From positions 1 through 57,860 of the forward strand of contig JASHOR010000147.1 of NCBI GenBank assembly GCA_030041005.1: 57,860 bases of DNA. The letters are read 5' to 3'. Each line of letters begins with the position of its first letter. The stretch's first letter is position 1. Of this stretch, positions 35,312 through 43,670 are shown piece by piece. This DNA comes from Xanthobacteraceae bacterium. GTDB taxonomy: Bacteria; Pseudomonadota; Alphaproteobacteria; Rhizobiales; Xanthobacteraceae. A program made the position numbers and the translations under genes. Below the pieces are notes generated by a model, which had not been told where the DNA came from, ran no database searches, and saw nothing but the letters and a program-made list of their open reading frames with translations.

Positions 35312-35761
35312 TTGCAATTGGCCGAACTGTACCAAACCTTCTCGCCCGCGGCCTACACGCTTCTTCGTGTCGCTGTCGGCCTTGCGCTGGTACCGCACGG
35401 CCTGCGCAATACGTTCGGGTTCTTTCCGAATACCGGGGTGCGCGCGCTCAACCTGAAAGATCTGGCCGTACAGCTCGACCATGGCGGTTATCGGCCGGGA
35501 CGGTTGTGGGCGCTGGCGATTTCCATCACTCAGTTGCTCGGCGGGCCGTTACTTGCGCTCGGCCTGTTCACGCGCCCAGTCGCCGCCGCGGTGCTGGTCT
35601 TCCTGCTGGTCGCCAATGTCGAACGCTGGCGCGTCGGCAAATACTTCTGGAACCAATTGGGCCTCGAATACACGTTGATGTGGTCGATCGCGACGCTATA
35701 CGTGCTGGTGAACGGCGGCGGACTCTATTCGCTGGATCACATGATTGGCTGGGATTGGTAG
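35312..35761 (+). CDS. DoxX-family membrane protein
   Basis: A small inner-membrane protein of about 149 residues with four hydrophobic segments: YTLLRVAVGLALVPHGL, LWALAISITQLLGGPLLALGL, RPVAAAVLVFLLVANVERW and LMWSIATLYVLVNGGG. GLALVPHGLRNTFG and the LLGGPLLALGLFTRP turn are DoxX-type. There is no ATG; the best start is TTG 35312, two bases after the universal stress protein stop. DoxX proteins are linked to redox and sulfur stress, but mechanism is unclear. Confidence 0.8.
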   Translation: MQLAELYQTFSPAAYTLLRVAVGLALVPHGLRNTFGFFPNTGVRALNLKDLAVQLDHGGYRPGRLWALAISITQLLGGPLLALGLFTRPVAAAVLVFLLVANVERWRVGKYFWNQLGLEYTLMWSIATLYVLVNGGGLYSLDHMIGWDW

Positions 35762-35770
35762 GAGAGGCGC

Positions 35771-36550
35771 ATGCCGTTCGTCGACGCCAACGGCGTTAGT
35801 CTGCATTACGAGCTTGCCGGCGCGCGCGGGCCTTCGGTGGTGTTGCTGCACGAACTCGGCGGCACTCTGCATTCGTGGGATACGGTCGCGCCGCGCCTTG
35901 GCGCGCATTGCCGGGTGCTGCGCTACGACCAGCGCGGCGCAGGAATGTCGGAGAAAGTGCGACAGGAATTCACCAACGACATGCTGGTCGACGATTTCGA
36001 GGCCCTCGCCGAAGCTCTTCGCCTCGACCCACCCCATCACTTCGTCACTGTCGCTGCGGCGGCAACGCAAGCATTGCGCTTTTTGGAAAGGCATCCCGAC
36101 CGGGTCGGATCGCTGGTGCTGTGCAATCCGGCGCCTGGGGTGGACCCGAGCCGGGCGGCGGTTCTTGACGAGCGGGCGGCCTTTGCCATGCGCGAGGGCA
36201 TGCGCGCTTCGCTACCGACGACTCTAGCCATCTCCTATCCGCAGACGCTCGGCGAGCACGCCGCCTACGAAGCCTATCGCGGCCGCTACCTGGCCAACGA
36301 TCCGGTCTGCTTCGGCTACGGCTTCCGCGCGCTGGCGCGCACCAACATGTTGCACATGCTCCCACAGATCAGATGTCCCACCATGGTGATCGCCGGCCGC
36401 CATGATATCGTGCGTCCACATGCCGGCACGGCTGAGCTTGCGAAAAAAATTCCCGGCGCGCGGTTCGAATTGATCGATGCCGGTCACTTCATGCCGACGC
36501 AAGCGCCTGAGCCGCTGCTTGCGTTACTCGAAGATTTCTTGCCGAAATGA
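35771..36550 (+). CDS. alpha/beta-hydrolase-fold protein without nucleophile (pseudo-hydrolase)
   Basis: A 259-residue protein of the 3-oxoadipate enol-lactonase (PcaD)-like branch. The oxyanion segment VVLLHELGGTLHSWD, RYDQRGAGMSEK, the acidic residue in AGRHDIVRPH and the C-terminal His in DAGHFMPT are all present. The nucleophile elbow, however, reads FVTVAAAATQ (residues 91-100): Ala95 replaces the catalytic Ser, and both flanking glycines are gone. The DNA is clean with no frameshift. It is likely a non-catalytic or differently acting partner of the intact hydrolase that follows at 36565. Confidence 0.87.
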   Translation: MPFVDANGVSLHYELAGARGPSVVLLHELGGTLHSWDTVAPRLGAHCRVLRYDQRGAGMSEKVRQEFTNDMLVDDFEALAEALRLDPPHHFVTVAAAATQALRFLERHPDRVGSLVLCNPAPGVDPSRAAVLDERAAFAMREGMRASLPTTLAISYPQTLGEHAAYEAYRGRYLANDPVCFGYGFRALARTNMLHMLPQIRCPTMVIAGRHDIVRPHAGTAELAKKIPGARFELIDAGHFMPTQAPEPLLALLEDFLPK

Positions 36551-36564
36551 GCCCGGGAGCGGTC

Positions 36565-37350
36565 ATGAAAATCAAGGCAAACGGCATCGCCATCAACTAC
36601 CGTATCGACGGCCCAGAAGGCGCGCCCTGGATCGTGTTCTCCAACTCACTCGCCACCTCGATCGCGATGTGGGACGAGCAAGCTGCGGCGTTGCGCGGTT
36701 CGTATCGCGTGTTGCGCTACGATCAGCGCGGTCACGGTGACACTGACGCGCCGGCCGGCCGCTATCCCTTTGACACGCTGCTTGCCGATGCGCTCGGCCT
36801 TCTCGATGCCTTGCGCATCGAGAAGGCGCATTTCGCCGGGCTATCCATGGGCGGCGCTACGGCGCTCGGCCTGGCCGAGCGGCACGCCGACCGGCTCGAC
36901 CGCATCATCGTCTGCGACTCGCCCTGTCAGTCGACGCCGCAGGGCGCGCAACAGTGGGAAGAGCGCATCGCGGTGGCGCAAAAACATGGCATGGAGACGC
37001 TGGTCGAACCTACGATCGCGCGCTGGTTTCCGGCTGAAACGGTGGCCAAGAATCCGCCGTACCTCGACAAGGTGCGCGCGATGATTCGCGCGACGCCGCT
37101 TAGCGGCTTCGTCGGCTGCGCTGCGGCACTTGCCGATCACGACTACGCCTCGGCCGTAGCCAGCGTGAAACGGCCGGTGCTTTTTCTGGTCGGCGAAAAG
37201 GATGGCGCTGCTCCCGCGGCGATGCGCAAGCTGCACGAAAAGCTTGCCGGATCGCGTTTCGTCGATCTCGCTGGCGCCGGTCACATCTCCAACATGGATC
37301 GACCGGCGGAATTCACCCGCGCCGTGCGGGAGTTTCTAGACGCCGGCTAA
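36565..37350 (+). CDS. alpha/beta hydrolase, 3-oxoadipate enol-lactonase-like
   Basis: A 261-residue PcaD-like hydrolase with all catalytic parts: IVFSNSLATSIAMWDEQ (oxyanion region), RYDQRGHGDTDAP, the nucleophile elbow GLSMGG with Ser94, VGEKDGAAP (Asp) and AGAGHISNMD (His). 3-Oxoadipate enol-lactonase opens the lactone in the beta-ketoadipate pathway, but no other pca gene is nearby, so substrate is unproven. ATG 36565 has GGGAG just upstream; an earlier ATG at 36547 overlaps the pseudo-hydrolase stop. Confidence 0.88.
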   Translation: MKIKANGIAINYRIDGPEGAPWIVFSNSLATSIAMWDEQAAALRGSYRVLRYDQRGHGDTDAPAGRYPFDTLLADALGLLDALRIEKAHFAGLSMGGATALGLAERHADRLDRIIVCDSPCQSTPQGAQQWEERIAVAQKHGMETLVEPTIARWFPAETVAKNPPYLDKVRAMIRATPLSGFVGCAAALADHDYASAVASVKRPVLFLVGEKDGAAPAAMRKLHEKLAGSRFVDLAGAGHISNMDRPAEFTRAVREFLDAG

Positions 37351-37504
37351 GAGGCCGTCGCCCTGCCCTTGGGTGTCCGCGTCAGATCGGGCCGAAATTG
37401 CAGGCTCAAGGGCGCCAGCAGGAGCATCGGCGGCATTTGAAACGATCCGGCGCCGCTATGACTTTTCGGCGGGGCACGCATCGCCCCAGGCCGGCCCGAC
37501 GCCT

Positions 37505-37533
37505 TTGCAAACAACGAGCGAAATCACTATACC
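37505..37533 (+). promoter_or_regulatory. sigma-70-type promoter of the bicupin gene
   Basis: TTGCAA (37505-37510), a 17-base spacer and TATACC (37528-37533), about 80 bases ahead of the dioxygenase-like start at 37614. Spacing is ideal and the -10 is one or two changes from consensus. It lies in the 263-base gap after the hydrolase gene, so the bicupin has its own transcript. Confidence 0.5.
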
Positions 37534-37613
37534 ACGGCCAAAGGCTCGGAATTGGCGTTGCTCCGGTCAATTGCTAATAGGGACGCAAGCGCCCCCTTAC
37601 AGGAGACATCATT

Positions 37614-38831
37614 ATGGCCACGGTGACGATGAAGGCCCCTGCCCCTGGCGGGCTCTCCAACAAAGCGCGCGAAATGATGGAGGCCATCAACACCGAAGCC
37701 GGCAAACACAACATCTGGGTCCGCACGCAGGCGAATGCACCCGCGCAGCGGCCCTGGTTCAGCGAAACGAGCGGCGAGGGATCCGGCAAGATGGCCAGCG
37801 GTCGCGTCGCCGTCGCGCAGCTAAAGACACTCCCGCATATGTGGAAGTGGAACGAATACAACGGCTACCTCAAGCAGATTTCGGAGATCGCGCAGAAGGC
37901 TGACGTGTCGCCCATCGAATTTGCCGACCGTCAGAGTATCCTGTTGCTCAATCCGGGCCTCAATGGCCGCCTGCAGGTCACCAATACGATCCGCTGCGCC
38001 ATCTCCATCTACAATCCGGGGGACGTTGCGCCGGTACATCTGCATTCGCCGAACGCCAGCCGCACCATTCTCTCCGACAAGGGCGGCTATACGGTGGTCG
38101 AAGGCGAGCGCGTGGACGCCACCCGCGGCGACCTGATCCTCACCCCGAATGGGACCTGGCACGACCATGGCAACGACTCCCAGGAGCCGGTGATCTGGAT
38201 CGACACGCTCGACTGGCCGCTGATGGAATTTCTGGACGCCGCCTGGGTCGATCACAACATGCCGGGCGCACAGGGCAACACCAACGTGCAGCCCGTCAGC
38301 GCGCCGCCGGGCTATTCGCGCCATCTCTACAGCCATGGCGGGCTCAAGCCGACTTTCGTCGATCACCAGCGCGGCGTCGGCCGCGATCCCGCGCCGCTGT
38401 TCCACTTCCGCGGCGAAGACGTGAAGGAAATGCTGCACAGCCTGCGCAAGGAAAAAGGGGATCCGTACGAAGGCATCAAGCTCGATTTCGTCAACCCGGT
38501 AACCGGCGCCCCAGTGTTCAGGACGCTGAACTACTCCGCGCAGCTTTTGCGCTCGGGCGAAGAGACCGGATGGAAGCGCGAGACAGCCGGCACCTACTAT
38601 GTCTGCATCGAGGGCAGCGGCGTGACCGAGGTTGGCGGCAAACGCTTCGAATGGGGTCGCAACGATCTGTTCGTGGTGCCGAACTTCCTGTGGCGCCGCC
38701 ATATCAATACCAGCAGGGACGATGCCATCATCTATTCGGTGTCGGACTCTGCGCTGATGCGCAACATCGGCCAGTACTACGCCCAGGGCCGCGACAACAA
38801 GGGCAAGGCGACGGAGTTGACGCTGCACTAG
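37614..38831 (+). CDS. gentisate 1,2-dioxygenase-like bicupin
   Basis: A 405-residue two-cupin protein. The first cupin has VAPVHLHSPNASRTI (His-x-His) and TPNGTWHDHGN, the pair that binds Fe(II) in gentisate and salicylate dioxygenases. The second cupin (YYVCIEGSGVTEVGGKRFEW, VVPNFLWRRHINTSRDD) keeps the fold. A ring-cleaving dioxygenase is the best guess; gentisate itself cannot be proved. The family's usual partners (maleylpyruvate isomerase, fumarylpyruvate hydrolase) are not adjacent. A good promoter lies upstream. Confidence 0.85.
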   Translation: MATVTMKAPAPGGLSNKAREMMEAINTEAGKHNIWVRTQANAPAQRPWFSETSGEGSGKMASGRVAVAQLKTLPHMWKWNEYNGYLKQISEIAQKADVSPIEFADRQSILLLNPGLNGRLQVTNTIRCAISIYNPGDVAPVHLHSPNASRTILSDKGGYTVVEGERVDATRGDLILTPNGTWHDHGNDSQEPVIWIDTLDWPLMEFLDAAWVDHNMPGAQGNTNVQPVSAPPGYSRHLYSHGGLKPTFVDHQRGVGRDPAPLFHFRGEDVKEMLHSLRKEKGDPYEGIKLDFVNPVTGAPVFRTLNYSAQLLRSGEETGWKRETAGTYYVCIEGSGVTEVGGKRFEWGRNDLFVVPNFLWRRHINTSRDDAIIYSVSDSALMRNIGQYYAQGRDNKGKATELTLH

Positions 38832-38906
38832 GCCGCTGCCCTGCCGCAATGACGATGCCGGTCTCGGTGCGCGGCACGCCGGCTCCCGCGGCGCCACACA
38901 GTAGGA

Positions 38907-39431
38907 CTAACCGAGAAGCTGATCCTCAGCGGGCCGAGCAGGCCGAACTCTCCCCGTCACGCCTTCGAAAGCGCCGGGCACAAGCGCAGCGAAGAGCAGG
39001 CGGTCCGGATCGACCGGACCGGGCATGATCAGACGACCGGGCGGGATTCGCCTGAAGCCGGACTTCCCGTAATAGGGCTCGTCGCCCACCAGAATCACCA
39101 GCCGCTCGCCTTTGGCGGCTGCTTCCTTGAGGGCGCGAGCAATCAGAGTCTGGCCGACGCCCCGCTCGCGAAATGCCGGCTCCACCGTCAAGGGTCCGAG
39201 CAGAAGAGCATTGCTCTCGCCGATGAGAATCGGCGTCAAGCGCACGGAGCCGACCAACAGAGTCCCCACCCGCGCTGTGAACGAGACGTCCAGCCGGTGC
39301 GGCACCCGTTCGCGCAGGCGATACGCGGTCTTGGCGTACCGGCCGGGACCGAATGTGCGCTCGTTCAGGCGTTCGATCGCCTCGCCATCCTCCTCCGTCT
39401 CGGGCAGGATTGTGATGGAGATGTCATCCAT
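38907..39431 (-). CDS. GNAT-family N-acetyltransferase (YhbS-like)
   Basis: 174 residues. The acetyl-CoA site reads LLLGPLTVEPAFRERGVGQTLIARAL (the R/Q-x-x-G-x-G/A pattern in RERGVG), followed by LVGDEPYYGKSGFRRIP, a segment typical of the YhbS-like subgroup. N-terminal strands begin ISITILPETEEDGEAIERLNE. Substrate unknown. It is divergent from the glutathionyl-hydroquinone reductase gene and convergent with the bicupin gene. Confidence 0.88.
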   Translation of the reverse strand: MDDISITILPETEEDGEAIERLNERTFGPGRYAKTAYRLRERVPHRLDVSFTARVGTLLVGSVRLTPILIGESNALLLGPLTVEPAFRERGVGQTLIARALKEAAAKGERLVILVGDEPYYGKSGFRRIPPGRLIMPGPVDPDRLLFAALVPGAFEGVTGRVRPARPAEDQLLG

Positions 39432-39530
39432 GCCGGGGCGCGTAGCATCCGTTCCTGTCGCCGTCCAGCACGAGACCCCATCTATCCGATCCGGCTATTA
39501 TGGATCAGAGCCCGATCCGCGGAGATGAAA

Positions 39531-40505
39531 ATGGGCATGCTTGTCGACGGCGTCTGGCAAGAGGATGTTTCGCGCACCGAAGGCGGACATTTCATCCGGC
39601 CGCAGACGCGTTTTCGCAACTTCGTCACCGTCGATGGCGGCCCTGGGCCGAGCGGAGAAGGCGGCTTTCCGGCGGAACGCGACCGTTATCACCTCTACGT
39701 CTCGCTGGCCTGCCCATGGGCGCACCGCACGCTGATTTTCCGCTCGCTGAAAAACCTCGAGGATGTGATCTCGGTCTCGGTCACCGAGCCGCTCTACGGC
39801 AAGACCGGCTGGGAGTTCGGAACCACGCCGGGCGCGACGCTTGATACCGTCAGCGGCAAAAAGACACTCGCCGAGATCTATCTGCTCGCCAACCCTCATT
39901 ACAGCGGACGCGTCAGCGTGCCGGTGCTCTGGGACAAGACGCGGCGCACCATCGTCAACAACGAATCGGCGGAAATTATCCGCATGCTCAACTCGGCGTT
40001 CGATGGGTTTACCGGCGTCAAAACCGACTATTACCCGGCAGCGCTCGGCGCCGAGATCGACCGCATCAACAATCTCATCTACCCGAACGTCAACAATGGA
40101 GTTTATCGCGCCGGCTTCGCCACCACACAGACTGCATATCAGGAAGCCGCGCGCGGCGTTTTTGCTGCGCTCGATCAGCTTGAGCAACGCCTCGCCCGGC
40201 AACGTTATCTCGCCGGCCGGCAAATCACCGAGGCGGATTGGCGGCTATTCACCACCCTCATCCGTTTCGATACGGTCTATTACAGCCATTTCAAATGCAA
40301 TCTGCGCCGCATTGCCGACTATGCCAATCTTTGGAATTACCTGCGCGAGCTTTATCAGGTGCCGGGAATAGCCGGCACCGTCAGCATCGAGCACATCAAG
40401 CGGCACTACTACGGCAGCCAGCGACACGTTAACCCGACCGGTATCGTACCGATCGGGCCCGTCATCGATTTCGGCGCGCCGCATGATCGGGGCCGCTTCT
40501 CATAG
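39531..40505 (+). CDS. glutathionyl-hydroquinone reductase
   Basis: A 324-residue Xi-class GST. It uses glutathione to remove glutathionyl groups from hydroquinones. The catalytic Cys61 is in SLACPWAHRTL. NNESAEIIRMLNSAF is the glutathione-binding segment, and ITEADWRLFTTLIRFDTVYYSHFKCN plus YLRELYQVPG are in the conserved helical domain. I start at ATG 39531 (MGMLVDGVW) because GGAG (39521-39524) is spaced correctly for it; ATG 39525 is too close. It may process products of quinone metabolism, in keeping with the aromatic-type genes nearby. Confidence 0.93.
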   Translation: MGMLVDGVWQEDVSRTEGGHFIRPQTRFRNFVTVDGGPGPSGEGGFPAERDRYHLYVSLACPWAHRTLIFRSLKNLEDVISVSVTEPLYGKTGWEFGTTPGATLDTVSGKKTLAEIYLLANPHYSGRVSVPVLWDKTRRTIVNNESAEIIRMLNSAFDGFTGVKTDYYPAALGAEIDRINNLIYPNVNNGVYRAGFATTQTAYQEAARGVFAALDQLEQRLARQRYLAGRQITEADWRLFTTLIRFDTVYYSHFKCNLRRIADYANLWNYLRELYQVPGIAGTVSIEHIKRHYYGSQRHVNPTGIVPIGPVIDFGAPHDRGRFS

Positions 40506-40547
40506 AGAGGTGCACCGCGCCCGCGAGGGACGCGGTGTCATGCTGCT

Positions 40548-41084
40548 TCACCAACCCCAATCTCCGTAACCCCAACCGGGTCCGCAACTCCAGCCTCCAT
40601 AGCCTCCGTAACCCCAACCTGATCCGTAGCCCCAACCGGGTCCGTATCCGTAGCAGGAGGCATAATCATAGTAGGGCCAACCGCCGCCATAATACGCATA
40701 GAGGCCTAACCCCGGACCGAAGAACCGACCGCGGTAGCCATAACGACGGCCATAGCCATAACCATAGCCGCGACCATAACCGTAGCCGCGGCCATAGCCA
40801 TAGCCGTAGCCGCGACCATAACCATAGCCGCGGCCATAGCCATAGCCGTAGCGTGCACCAAAACCCAGACCAGGACGAGCGAACGCAGTTCCGCCTACAC
40901 CTGGACCGCCGAACCCGCCCGGATGGGCGAATCCGGCTGAACCGCCGAATCCGCCTGGGCCGCCACCGGGATGACCACCAAATCCGCCGCCGGGGCCGCC
41001 GTGCGGTGCTGCCACCGCGCCAGTTGTCACCATCGCAGTGCCGAGCGCAATCGCCGCCGCAATGGAAAGGATCGTGTTACGCAT
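40548..41084 (-). CDS. exported Gly/Tyr-rich low-complexity protein
   Basis: A 178-residue protein with a clear signal peptide (MRNTILSIAAAIALGTAMV, cut after AVAA). The rest is low complexity: a Gly/Pro/His/Phe part (residues 27-70), a tandem GYGYGR(G) stretch (about 77-120) and a Gly/Trp/Tyr tail. Two Cys lie in the tail. Many rhizobial genomes encode such exported GYR/GY-rich proteins with unknown function; structural or stress roles are guesses. The repeat stretch is visible in DNA at 40738-40860. Confidence 0.78.
   Translation of the reverse strand: MRNTILSIAAAIALGTAMVTTGAVAAPHGGPGGGFGGHPGGGPGGFGGSAGFAHPGGFGGPGVGGTAFARPGLGFGARYGYGYGRGYGYGRGYGYGYGRGYGYGRGYGYGYGRRYGYRGRFFGPGLGLYAYYGGGWPYYDYASCYGYGPGWGYGSGWGYGGYGGWSCGPGWGYGDWGW
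40738..40860 (-). repeat. short tandem repeat coding for Gly-Tyr-Gly-Arg units
   Basis: Imperfect units of 12 to 24 bases built from CCATAGCCGTAGCCGCGACC-like words repeat about six times, inside the Gly/Tyr-rich gene. Because the unit is a multiple of three, gain or loss of units keeps the frame, so length may vary between strains. Confidence 0.8.
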
Positions 41085-41188
41085 TCACTCTCTCCTTCGG
41101 TGCGTCAGTATGACACCCCTTGAGAGATGGAACGCCTGCATGCGGCGATGGTTGCACGCGGGGAAGAAAGTCATCGGCAAACGACGCG

Positions 41189-41671
41189 CTACCAGAGGTC
41201 CGCCGCCTCGCGTCCTTCCAGCACTTCAGCGACTCGGGCGCGAGTCGACGGCGTGGTGCCGTCGGGAAATGCATCCGGCGCGAAAAAGCCGTGGGCGACG
41301 ATTTCGTAGTTCGGCTGCGGCGGCGCGCTCTGGCGGAACGAGCGCACTACATAGAGCGCCACATGATCGCGCCAGGCGATCCGGCGGTTCCAATAAATCG
41401 CGTAAAGCTCAGGCGGCCCGATCAATTCGATATTGCCCTCCTCGCGCAATTCGCGCTCCAGCGCCACCCCCAACGTTTCCCCCGGCTCGACGCCGCCGCC
41501 CGGCAAATGCCATCCGGTCACGTAACTGTGCTTAACTAGAAACACGCGGCCCTGGGGATCGAAAACGAGCCCGCGAACGCCAAGCGTAAGGCCGCGGGCA
41601 TAGCGCCAATAAATATGCAGAACCCAGCGAATCGCCGGCTCGAAAGGGCGGCGGATGGCGTCGATGTCCAT
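41189..41671 (-). CDS. NUDIX hydrolase
   Basis: 160 residues. The NUDIX box is intact: GGGVEPGETLGVALERELREE followed by GNI, matching G-x5-E-x7-R-E-U-x-E-E-x-G-U. It cleaves a nucleoside diphosphate linked to some other group; the substrate is not predictable. An N-terminal amphipathic or membrane-near stretch (WVLHIYWRYARGLTLGVRGL) precedes it. It is divergent from mbfA, with an iron-control element in the 92-base gap that could influence both. Confidence 0.9.
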   Translation of the reverse strand: MDIDAIRRPFEPAIRWVLHIYWRYARGLTLGVRGLVFDPQGRVFLVKHSYVTGWHLPGGGVEPGETLGVALERELREEGNIELIGPPELYAIYWNRRIAWRDHVALYVVRSFRQSAPPQPNYEIVAHGFFAPDAFPDGTTPSTRARVAEVLEGREAADLW

Positions 41672-41696
41672 GTCAAGGTCCTACTAGCGTAATTCT

Positions 41697-41711
41697 TTAG
41701 AATTGTTCTAA
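41697..41711. promoter_or_regulatory. ICE-like operator for the iron regulator Irr
   Basis: TTAGAA-TTG-TTCTAA is a perfect inverted repeat with a three-base spacer, preceded by T (TTTAGAA). This fits the iron control element bound by Irr in Bradyrhizobium and its relatives. It lies 53 bases before mbfA, a known Irr target in these bacteria, and 26 bases before the divergent NUDIX gene. Confidence 0.75.
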
Positions 41712-41763
41712 GATTATACGAGGGATAGGGCCAAGCCGAAATCATTGAAGCTGAGGGATTACC

Positions 41764-42717
41764 GTGAAGCGTTTTAGCGATTTGAGCGAGCAGGAAGTCC
41801 TGGCACTCGCCATTTCAAACGAAGACGAGGACAATCGCATCTACCGCTCCTTCGCTGACGCGCTGCGCGCCTCCTACCCCGACACTGCGCAAATGTACGA
41901 CAAGATGGCCGAGGAAGAGATCAGCCATCGCGACATGCTGCTGACGCTGCACCGCAAGAGATTTGGTGAGTTTCTGCCGCTCATTCGCCGGCAGGACGTG
42001 AAGGGCTTTGTGACGCGGCATCCGATCTGGCTCAACCGGCCACTGGCGATCGACGCGGTACGCAAGTTCGCCGAGGAAATGGAATACGAAACCGCACGCT
42101 TTTACCGCCGTGCCGCGCATAACGCGCACGATGACGCCACGCGCGATCTGCTGCGCTCGCTGGCCGCGGCGGAGGACAAGCACGAAGAGCTGGCGCATGA
42201 ACTGGGCAAGGAAATTACGCCGAATGAGCGCGCCGCCGAGGACGAAACCGCCAAACGCATGTTCGTACTGCAATATGTGCAGCCGGGCTTAGCGGGACTG
42301 ATGGACGGTTCGGTATCGACACTGGCGCCGCTGTTTGCAGCGGCGTTTGCCACGCACAATACCTGGTCGACATTCCTCGTCGGGCTCGCGGCCGCACTCG
42401 GGGCCGGCATCTCCATGGCCTTTGCCGAAGCGCTCTCCGACGACGGTTCGCTCACCGGGCGCGGAGCGCCCGTGGTGCGTGGCCTCGTCTGCGGCGGCAT
42501 GACCGCGCTCGGCGGCATGGGTCACGCGCTGCCCTACCTCATCCCCGATTTTTATCTTGCGACCTCTATTGCCTTTGCGGTGGTGGCGGTTGAATTAGGG
42601 ACCATCTCGTGGATTCGCACCCGCTACATGGACACTCCGTTCCTGCAGGCGGCGTTTCAGGTCGTAGTCGGCGGCGTTCTGGTCTTTGCCGCCGGCATTC
42701 TGATCGGTAATTCATGA
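41764..42717 (+). CDS. mbfA: membrane-bound ferritin-like iron exporter MbfA
   Basis: A 317-residue fusion of an N-terminal ferritin-like domain and a C-terminal VIT1/CCC1-type membrane domain. The ferritin part (1-165) has the di-iron Glu/His pattern in AISNEDEDNRIYRSFAD, MAEEEISHRDM, FAEEMEYETARFYRRAA and AAEDKHEELAHEL. The membrane part starts PGLAGLMDGSVSTLAPLFAAA and has several helices. MbfA exports iron and protects against iron and peroxide in Bradyrhizobium and Agrobacterium, where Irr represses it in low iron. The ICE-like site upstream supports the same control. Confidence 0.92.
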   Translation: MKRFSDLSEQEVLALAISNEDEDNRIYRSFADALRASYPDTAQMYDKMAEEEISHRDMLLTLHRKRFGEFLPLIRRQDVKGFVTRHPIWLNRPLAIDAVRKFAEEMEYETARFYRRAAHNAHDDATRDLLRSLAAAEDKHEELAHELGKEITPNERAAEDETAKRMFVLQYVQPGLAGLMDGSVSTLAPLFAAAFATHNTWSTFLVGLAAALGAGISMAFAEALSDDGSLTGRGAPVVRGLVCGGMTALGGMGHALPYLIPDFYLATSIAFAVVAVELGTISWIRTRYMDTPFLQAAFQVVVGGVLVFAAGILIGNS

Positions 42718-42785
42718 CGCCGGCGCCGACTTCGTACCGCAACAATTCACTGTGATGGATGCGATTTGCAGAGCATCATGCCGTG

Positions 42786-43661
42786 ATGTTCGTACTCGCC
42801 CATTTGTCGGATCTGCATATGGCGTCACAGCCGCGTCTAGCCGAGCTCGCCGGCAAGCGCGGGCTCGGTTTCATCAACTGGCAGCGCAAACGCAAGTACA
42901 TCCATCGCCTCGAAATACTTGATGCGCTCACCCGCGATTTGAAGATACAAACTGTCGATCACATCGCGGTCACCGGCGACCTCGTTAATTTCTCGCTCGC
43001 CGATGAATACAAGCGGGCGCGGGCATGGCTTGATAGGCTCGGATCGGCGCCCGATGTCACCGTCATTCCCGGCAATCACGACATCTACGTGCGCGGCGTC
43101 GAGCCGTCGCCAGCCGCCTATTGGGGCGATTACATGCGCGGCGATGACGCATCGGAGCGTTTTCCATTCGTGCGGCGGCGAGCGAATGTGGCGCTGATCG
43201 CGCTCTGCACCGGCATCCCGACGGGACCCTTTATGGCCACCGGCCGGCTCGGCAGCGCGCAATTGGCCCGACTGGCGGATGTGTTGTCACAAACTCGCGG
43301 CCTGTTTCGCATCGTGCTCATCCATCATCCGCCGCGCAGTCCGCTGAGCCGGTATTTGCGCCGCCTCGCCGACGCGGCCGAACTGTGCCGGGTGTTGTCC
43401 GAACGGGGCGCCGAACTGCTGCTTCATGGTCACGATCACCGGCGCGCCCTGGTCTGGCTTGAGGGTCCAGGCGGCTCGAAAATCCCGGCGGTCGGCGTGC
43501 CCTCGGCATCGGCCGCAGCGCCTCACGGCGGCGAGGACAGCGCCGGCTACAACATTATCCGAATAGAAAGTGATGCCGCGGCGTGGCGTTGCGAAATGAT
43601 CGGGCGCCAGCGCGAGCCCAGCGGCGCAATAACCGAGAGCGGGCTGCAGAGACTATTTTGA
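42786..43661 (+). CDS. calcineurin-like metallophosphoesterase
   Basis: A 291-residue protein with the complete metallophosphoesterase set: LAHLSDLHM (D-x-H), VTGDLVNFS (GD), IPGNHDIYV (GNHD), IVLIHHPPRSP and LLLHGHDHRRAL (GHxH). It resembles cAMP phosphodiesterase CpdA and related enzymes in layout, but substrate is not certain. ATG 42786 (MFVLAHLSDLH) fits better than the start at 42759, which adds nine unlike residues. It is 68 bases after mbfA. Confidence 0.9.
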   Translation: MFVLAHLSDLHMASQPRLAELAGKRGLGFINWQRKRKYIHRLEILDALTRDLKIQTVDHIAVTGDLVNFSLADEYKRARAWLDRLGSAPDVTVIPGNHDIYVRGVEPSPAAYWGDYMRGDDASERFPFVRRRANVALIALCTGIPTGPFMATGRLGSAQLARLADVLSQTRGLFRIVLIHHPPRSPLSRYLRRLADAAELCRVLSERGAELLLHGHDHRRALVWLEGPGGSKIPAVGVPSASAAAPHGGEDSAGYNIIRIESDAAAWRCEMIGRQREPSGAITESGLQRLF

Positions 43662-43670
43662 CAGTCCAAA

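Noticed and set aside
35771-36550. Pseudogene call for the first hydrolase
   Set aside because: The frame is intact and the remaining catalytic parts and fold are kept, so it is listed as a coding gene lacking its nucleophile.
37821-38897. 358-codon minus-strand frame opposite the bicupin gene
   Set aside because: No recognisable motifs; the plus strand encodes a well-matched dioxygenase-like protein.
40738-40860. Regular repeats suggesting a CRISPR array
   Set aside because: Units are 12-24 bases without unique spacers and encode Gly-Tyr-Gly-Arg in frame.
40535-41113. Long plus-strand frame rich in Asn, Arg and His
   Set aside because: It is the antisense shadow of the Gly/Tyr repeat gene; the minus strand has a signal peptide and sensible start.
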